Assembly: GCA_031288955.1 (NCBI GenBank)
Contig: JAITQJ010000167.1
Location: forward strand, 1 to 9,127
Length of the DNA stretch: 9,127 nucleotides
Origin: Planctomycetaceae bacterium
GTDB lineage: Bacteria; Planctomycetota; Planctomycetia; Pirellulales; Thermoguttaceae
Direction of reading: 5' to 3'
The notes below the pieces were generated by a model. That model searched no databases. It was not told where the DNA came from and worked only from the letters and a program-made list of their open reading frames with translations. The position numbers and the translations under genes are program-made. Below, one piece after another: positions 6,164 through 9,127 of the stretch. Position 1 is the first letter of the stretch. Each line of letters begins with the position of its first letter.

Positions 6164-6175
6164 TAGAACAAGATA

Positions 6176-6739
6176 ATGACAAAACCGCGGTTACAGGAAA
6201 AATACAATACCGGTATTGTTTCGAGTCTGAAAGAAAAATTCGGACGGGACAATGTTATGTCGCTGCCGAAATTGCAGAAGATAGTCCTGAATATGGGGGT
6301 CGGAAGTAATTTGAGCGAGAAGAAATATATGGAAGAGGCTGTTGATGTGCTGACGCAAATCACCGGTCAGAAGCCGGTCATAACAAAAGCCCGGAAATCT
6401 ATCGCCAACTTTAAGTTGCGTGAAGGAATGAATGTCGGCTGTATGGTAACACTTCGCGGAGCGAGGATGTACGAGTTTTTAGACCGTCTTATTTCGATAG
6501 TTCTTCCGCGTGTCCGGGACTTTCAGGGTATCAATCCGAAAAGTTTTGACGGGCGCGGTAACTATAACCTCGGTTTGACGGAATTTCTTGTGTTCCCGGA
6601 GTTAAATCCCGACAAGTATTCCAAGAGTCAAGGGATGAACATTTCTTTTTCGGTTCGCGGCGAAAGCGATGACGAGTCGAGAGAAATGCTTCGTGAATTC
6701 GGAATGCCTTTCCGTGCAGAAGCATCCAAGAAAAAATAA
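6176..6739 (+). CDS. rplE: 50S ribosomal protein L5
   Basis: L5 binds 5S rRNA in the central protuberance and contacts the P-site tRNA and S13. The sequence is standard: PRLQEKYNTGIVSSLKEKFG (4-23), PKLQKIVLNMGVG (31-43), ITGQKPVITKARKSIANFKL (62-81), REGMNVGCMVTLRG (82-95), RDFQGINPKSFDGRGNYNLG (114-133) and FPELNPDKYSKSQGMNISF (140-158). At 187 residues it is close to the usual 179, with a short AEASKKK tail. ATG 6176 has no Shine-Dalgarno site. The neighbour rplR encodes the other 5S rRNA-binding protein of this cluster. Confidence 0.98.
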   Translation: MTKPRLQEKYNTGIVSSLKEKFGRDNVMSLPKLQKIVLNMGVGSNLSEKKYMEEAVDVLTQITGQKPVITKARKSIANFKLREGMNVGCMVTLRGARMYEFLDRLISIVLPRVRDFQGINPKSFDGRGNYNLGLTEFLVFPELNPDKYSKSQGMNISFSVRGESDDESREMLREFGMPFRAEASKKK

Positions 6740-6753
6740 CATTCAAAGTAGCA

Positions 6754-6939
6754 ATGGCAAGCAAAGCAAAAATCCTTAAAGCCCAACGGAAACCGAAGTT
6801 TTCGACCCGAAGTGAAAACCGATGCCAATTATGCGGTCGTCCGCGGGCAGTTTACCGCAAGTTCGGCATCTGCCGTATTTGTTTCCGTAACCTCGCCAAT
6901 CAGGGTGTTATACCGGGCGTGAAAAAGGCGAGTTGGTGA
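6754..6939 (+). CDS. rpsN: 30S ribosomal protein S14, short zinc-binding type
   Basis: S14 is in the 30S head beside S3, S10 and S19. This is the short C+ form of 61 residues. It has two zinc knuckles, C24-QL-C27 and C40-RI-C43, in the context NRCQLCGRPRAVYRKFGICR, and the conserved end RNLANQGVIPGVKKASW. Many bacteria carry a longer Cys-free paralogue (about 101 residues, as in E. coli) used in zinc shortage; whether this genome has one cannot be judged here. The start MASKAKILKAQRKPKF is typical for the short form. The gap to rplE is 14 bases without a Shine-Dalgarno site. Confidence 0.97.
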   Translation: MASKAKILKAQRKPKFSTRSENRCQLCGRPRAVYRKFGICRICFRNLANQGVIPGVKKASW

Positions 6940-6979
6940 TTTTGCCGTTAATAACCGAACAAAGAGCGAGATAATAGTT

Positions 6980-7375
6980 ATGAATACCGATCCGATAGCC
7001 GATATGCTGACCCGTATTCGGAATGCTGTCCGTATTGAGAAGCCTTTCGTTGATATTCCGTTGTCGATAGAGAAACGGAACATTGCCGACGTGCTGAAAC
7101 GGGAGGGTTTCATTTGGGACTGGGAGTCCATCGAAGAGAAACCAAAGTCCGTTTTGCGGCTGCATTTGAAATACGGGCCAAACGGCGAAACTATCGTCAA
7201 TAACATCAGGCGGATTAGCAAGCCGGGCTGCCGGGTTTATGCTTCAACCAGCAACCTGAAACCGGTTTTGAACGGGTTAGGTGTCCGTGTTTTAAGTACC
7301 AACCGCGGTGTTTTGAGCGACAGAGAAGCGAAAATCAAAAATATCGGCGGGGAAGTTATTTGTACGATTTGGTAG
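6980..7375 (+). CDS. rpsH: 30S ribosomal protein S8
   Basis: S8 binds helix 21 of 16S rRNA and organises the central domain of the 30S; in E. coli it also represses the spc operon. The start TDPIADMLTRIRNAVR is canonical. The C-terminal domain has GLGVRVLSTNRGVLSDREAK (99-118) followed by NIGGEVICTIW. The usual STSxG motif reads STNRG, with Asn for the second Ser. Length is 131 residues, as expected. The gap to rpsN is 40 bases and no Shine-Dalgarno site is seen before ATG 6980. Confidence 0.98.
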   Translation: MNTDPIADMLTRIRNAVRIEKPFVDIPLSIEKRNIADVLKREGFIWDWESIEEKPKSVLRLHLKYGPNGETIVNNIRRISKPGCRVYASTSNLKPVLNGLGVRVLSTNRGVLSDREAKIKNIGGEVICTIW

Positions 7376-7380
7376 TTGAC

Positions 7381-7406
7381 CGCCGCCAGCGTGTGTTAAG
7401 GCGGTG
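7381..7406 (+). promoter_or_regulatory. possible hairpin between rpsH and rplF
   Basis: CGCCGCC (7381-7387) can pair with GGCGGTG (7400-7406), seven pairs with one G-U, around a 12-base loop. An alternative register pairs ACCGCC (7379-7384) with GGCGGT (7400-7405). It begins 5 bases after the rpsH stop, in a 67-base gap that is otherwise unaccounted for. No T-run follows, so it is not a typical terminator. It may slow or protect the transcript, or be chance. Confidence 0.25.
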
Positions 7407-7442
7407 TTGTTATCAGTGCAATGCGATTAAGTTAGGAATACA

Positions 7443-7991
7443 ATGTCAAGAGTTGGAAAAAAACCGGTTACCGTTCCGCAGGGCGTGAAAATCGCTGTCG
7501 AAGGACAGAACATTTCCGTTGAGGGACCGTTGGGCAAATTATCGCAATGGTTTAACCCGAACGTGAACGTTGCGTTTGATTCGTCTGCCGGTACGATTAA
7601 CGTTTCCAGAGCCAATACGAGCAGGGAAGCGGCAGCGATGCACGGCTTGTACCGGGCTTTGATTCAAAATATGGTTGACGGCGTGACCAAAGGTTACGAA
7701 AAGAAACTGGAAATTTTCGGCACCGGCTATTTGTTTGCCGTTGCCGGCAAAAAACTGCAAGTCCGCGCCGGTTTTGCACACGAAGTCGAAAGAGAAGTGC
7801 CGCAGGGCTTGACCGTCGCTTGTCCCGACCAGACACACGTTAGTATCAAGGGGATTGACAAGCAGTTGGTCGGCGAATTTGCTGCGGAAGTCAGGGCGAT
7901 TCGTAAAGCAGAGCCGTACCTCGGCAAAGGAATTAAATACGAAGGCGAAGTAATTCGGCGGAAGGAAAGCAAAGCCGCCGCGAAAAAATAA
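7443..7991 (+). CDS. rplF: 50S ribosomal protein L6
   Basis: L6 sits at the base of the L7/L12 stalk near the sarcin-ricin loop, where elongation factors bind. The two repeated L6 domains are visible: SRVGKKPVTVPQGVKIAVEG with VEGPLGKLS (1-34), and LEIFGTGYLFAVAGKKLQV (89-107). The signature EPYLGKGIKYEGEVIRRKE (157-175) completes the family. Length is 182 residues, normal, with a short SKAAAKK tail. An AGGA at 7434-7437, 5 bases before ATG 7443, is a weak ribosome-binding site. The start has the local ACAATG context shared with several genes here. Confidence 0.98.
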   Translation: MSRVGKKPVTVPQGVKIAVEGQNISVEGPLGKLSQWFNPNVNVAFDSSAGTINVSRANTSREAAAMHGLYRALIQNMVDGVTKGYEKKLEIFGTGYLFAVAGKKLQVRAGFAHEVEREVPQGLTVACPDQTHVSIKGIDKQLVGEFAAEVRAIRKAEPYLGKGIKYEGEVIRRKESKAAAKK

Positions 7992-8002
7992 CGTAACGTA
8001 AA

Positions 8003-8506
8003 ATGAAGAAGTATCAGCAAATTAACAGACAACGCCGGAACCGGGCTTATCGGGTGTCCAACGCCGTAAAGCGGTATTCGGACAGACCGCGGCTTTGTGT
8101 ATTCCGCAGTAATGCCAATATCTACGCTCAAATCATTGATGATGAACAGGGTAAGACATTGGCATCGGCAAGCACGCGGGATAAGGAATTGCGGTCGGAA
8201 ATCCAGAACGGCGGTAATGCTGCCGCGGCGGATAAAGTCGGTACTGCGATTGCCTCGAAAGCATTGGCGGCAGGCGTTACCAAAGTTGTTTTTGACCGGC
8301 ACGGCTTTAAGTATCACGGTCGGGTCAAAGCATTAGCGGATGCTGCACGGAACGCGGGTCTCGACATCGGAGCGGCTTCTGTGCGGGAAAAAGATACCGA
8401 AACGAAGCCTGCCGATTCCAAGAAGCCGAAGGTTTCCAAAAACGAAAAGGCGGCTGCCAAGGTTGCCGCCGGAAAATCCGTCAGCAAAAAAGCAAAGGCA
8501 AAGTAA
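8003..8506 (+). CDS. rplR: 50S ribosomal protein L18 with long basic C-terminal tail
   Basis: L18 binds 5S rRNA together with L5 and anchors it to the 50S. The core is clear: NRAYRVSNAVKRYSDRPRLC (13-32), VFRSNANIYAQIIDDEQGKT (33-52), ADKVGTAIASKALAAGVTKV (76-95) and VFDRHGFKYHGRVKALADAA (96-115). The family normally stops near here, at about 115-122 residues. This protein continues to 167 with a low-complexity tail from about 122, rich in Lys, Ala and Ser (SKKPKVSKNEKAAAKVAAGK, then SVSKKAKAK). The tail is in frame, and rpsE starts 28 bases after its stop, so it is unlikely to be a frameshift product. ATG 8003 is 11 bases after rplF, without a Shine-Dalgarno site. Confidence 0.97.
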   Translation: MKKYQQINRQRRNRAYRVSNAVKRYSDRPRLCVFRSNANIYAQIIDDEQGKTLASASTRDKELRSEIQNGGNAAAADKVGTAIASKALAAGVTKVVFDRHGFKYHGRVKALADAARNAGLDIGAASVREKDTETKPADSKKPKVSKNEKAAAKVAAGKSVSKKAKAK

Positions 8507-8534
8507 CATCAAATACAGGACTGAATAATCCGAT

Positions 8535-9023
8535 ATGGCACACGAAGAATCAACACATGGCGGTCTTATCGACAAAGTCGTAAAAATTAAACGTTGCGCA
8601 GCCGTTGTCAAAGGCGGCAGACGGTTTAGTTTTGCGGCAATGGTCGTTGTCGGCGACGGTAATGGACGTGTTGCTTGGGGCTACGGTAAAGCGAACGAAG
8701 TGCCTCCGGCGGTTGATAAAGCCGTCAAAGACGGTACACAAAAACTGAAACAGGTCCAACTCAACGGGACAACGATACCGCACGAAATTACCGGACGCTT
8801 CGGGGCAGCACGTGTCGTGCTTGTTCCGGCAAGTCAGGGTACGGGCGTGATTGCCGGTGCGGCAGTTCGGGCGGTGTGTGAAGCCGTCGGTATTAAAGAC
8901 ATTTTAACGAAAAGTTACGGTACGGCTAATTCGACGAACGTTGTCAAGGCAACTATTGAAGCCTTGATAAATCTGCGGACACAAAACGACGTTGAAAGAC
9001 TGCGAGGAGTTTCCTTAACATGA
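8535..9023 (+). CDS. rpsE: 30S ribosomal protein S5
   Basis: S5 is at the mRNA entry side of the 30S with S3 and S4 and affects decoding accuracy; mutations in its N-terminal loop give spectinomycin resistance in E. coli. The N-terminal RNA-binding domain includes VVKIKRCAAVVKGGRRFSF (15-33) and VVGDGNGRVAWGYGKANEVP (38-57). The C-terminal domain has GRFGAARVVLVPASQGTGVI (87-106) and AVGIKDILTKSYGTANSTNV (117-136). Length is 162 residues, typical. The TGA stop overlaps the ATG of rplO as ATGA, with no room for rpmD (L30), which lies between these genes in E. coli. No usable Shine-Dalgarno site is seen before ATG 8535. Confidence 0.98.
   Translation: MAHEESTHGGLIDKVVKIKRCAAVVKGGRRFSFAAMVVVGDGNGRVAWGYGKANEVPPAVDKAVKDGTQKLKQVQLNGTTIPHEITGRFGAARVVLVPASQGTGVIAGAAVRAVCEAVGIKDILTKSYGTANSTNVVKATIEALINLRTQNDVERLRGVSLT
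9004..9009 (+). promoter_or_regulatory. Shine-Dalgarno site of rplO
   Basis: GAGGAG inside the end of rpsE lies 10 bases before ATG 9020. Together with the ATGA overlap it supports translational coupling of rpsE and rplO and fixes the rplO start. Confidence 0.75.
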
Positions 9024-9127
9024 ATATAGATACGGTCAATAAAGAAGCAAAGGCAACACGAAAGCCGCGGCGAGTCGGTCGCGGTACCGGTTCGGGACGC
9101 GGCAAAACCAGTCAGCGGGGACACAAA
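9020..9127 (+). CDS. rplO: 50S ribosomal protein L15, 5' part only
   Basis: The first 36 residues are present and the gene runs off the right edge in frame. The N-terminus MNIDTVNKEAKATRKPRR is followed by the L15 hallmark VGRGTGSGRGKTSQRGHK (19-36), which in this family threads into 23S rRNA. L15 is a late 50S assembly protein. The start ATG 9020 overlaps the rpsE stop by 4 bases (ATGA) and has a good Shine-Dalgarno site. In the usual order secY would follow beyond the window. Confidence 0.96.
   Translation, partial: MNIDTVNKEAKATRKPRRVGRGTGSGRGKTSQRGHK

Noticed and set aside
6183..6192. Perfect 10-base palindrome AACCGCGGTT just after the rplE start
   Set aside because: It is short and within coding sequence; it has no loop to form a hairpin and no evidence of a protein-binding role.
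6052..6309. Plus-strand open frame covering the rplX-rplE gap and the start of rplE
   Set aside because: It overlaps the conserved ends of both L24 and L5 in another frame, and its translation shows no recognisable motif.

Overview
The window is a stretch of the conserved bacterial S10-spc ribosomal protein gene cluster. All genes lie on the plus strand and the DNA is almost entirely coding. Gene order is rpsJ (3' end only), rplC, rplD, rplW, rplB, rpsS, rplV, rpsC, rplP, rpmC, rpsQ, rplN, rplX, rplE, rpsN, rpsH, rplF, rplR, rpsE and rplO (5' end only). I found no RNA gene, mobile element, CRISPR array or non-ribosomal gene.

The organism is a bacterium with moderate GC. Several features suggest Planctomycetota: the L3 core motif MKRHNFSGQRATHGVKK, the enlarged L3, the zinc-ribbon forms of S14 and L24, the absence of rpmD (L30) between rpsE and rplO, and the rarity of Shine-Dalgarno sites. 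This assignment rests on recalled sequence patterns, not a search, so it is only moderately certain.

Layout: bases 1-5269 correspond to the S10 operon (S10, L3, L4, L23, L2, S19, L22, S3, L16, L29, S17). Bases 5302-9127 correspond to the spc operon (L14, L24, L5, S14, S8, L6, L18, S5, L15). Gaps are 9-81 bases and no stretch over 300 bases lacks a gene. The junction between the two blocks is only 32 bases and shows no clear terminator or promoter, so the whole window is probably one transcript. Together the products build the 50S exit tunnel and peptidyl-transferase surroundings (L2, L3, L4, L22, L16), the exit-site ring (L23, L29), the central protuberance (L5, L18), and the 30S head, decoding and mRNA-entry regions (S3, S5, S8, S10, S14, S17, S19).

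The region is ordinary in content; I do not see a new system in it. The points worth a second look are a 62-base out-of-frame overlap of rpsC and rplP, a 14-residue Lys/Gly-rich insertion near the C-terminus of L14, a Lys/Ala-rich tail of about 45 residues on L18, the missing rpmD with an ATGA rpsE/rplO overlap, a recurrent CAATG start context in place of Shine-Dalgarno sites, and possible hairpins in three intergenic gaps.
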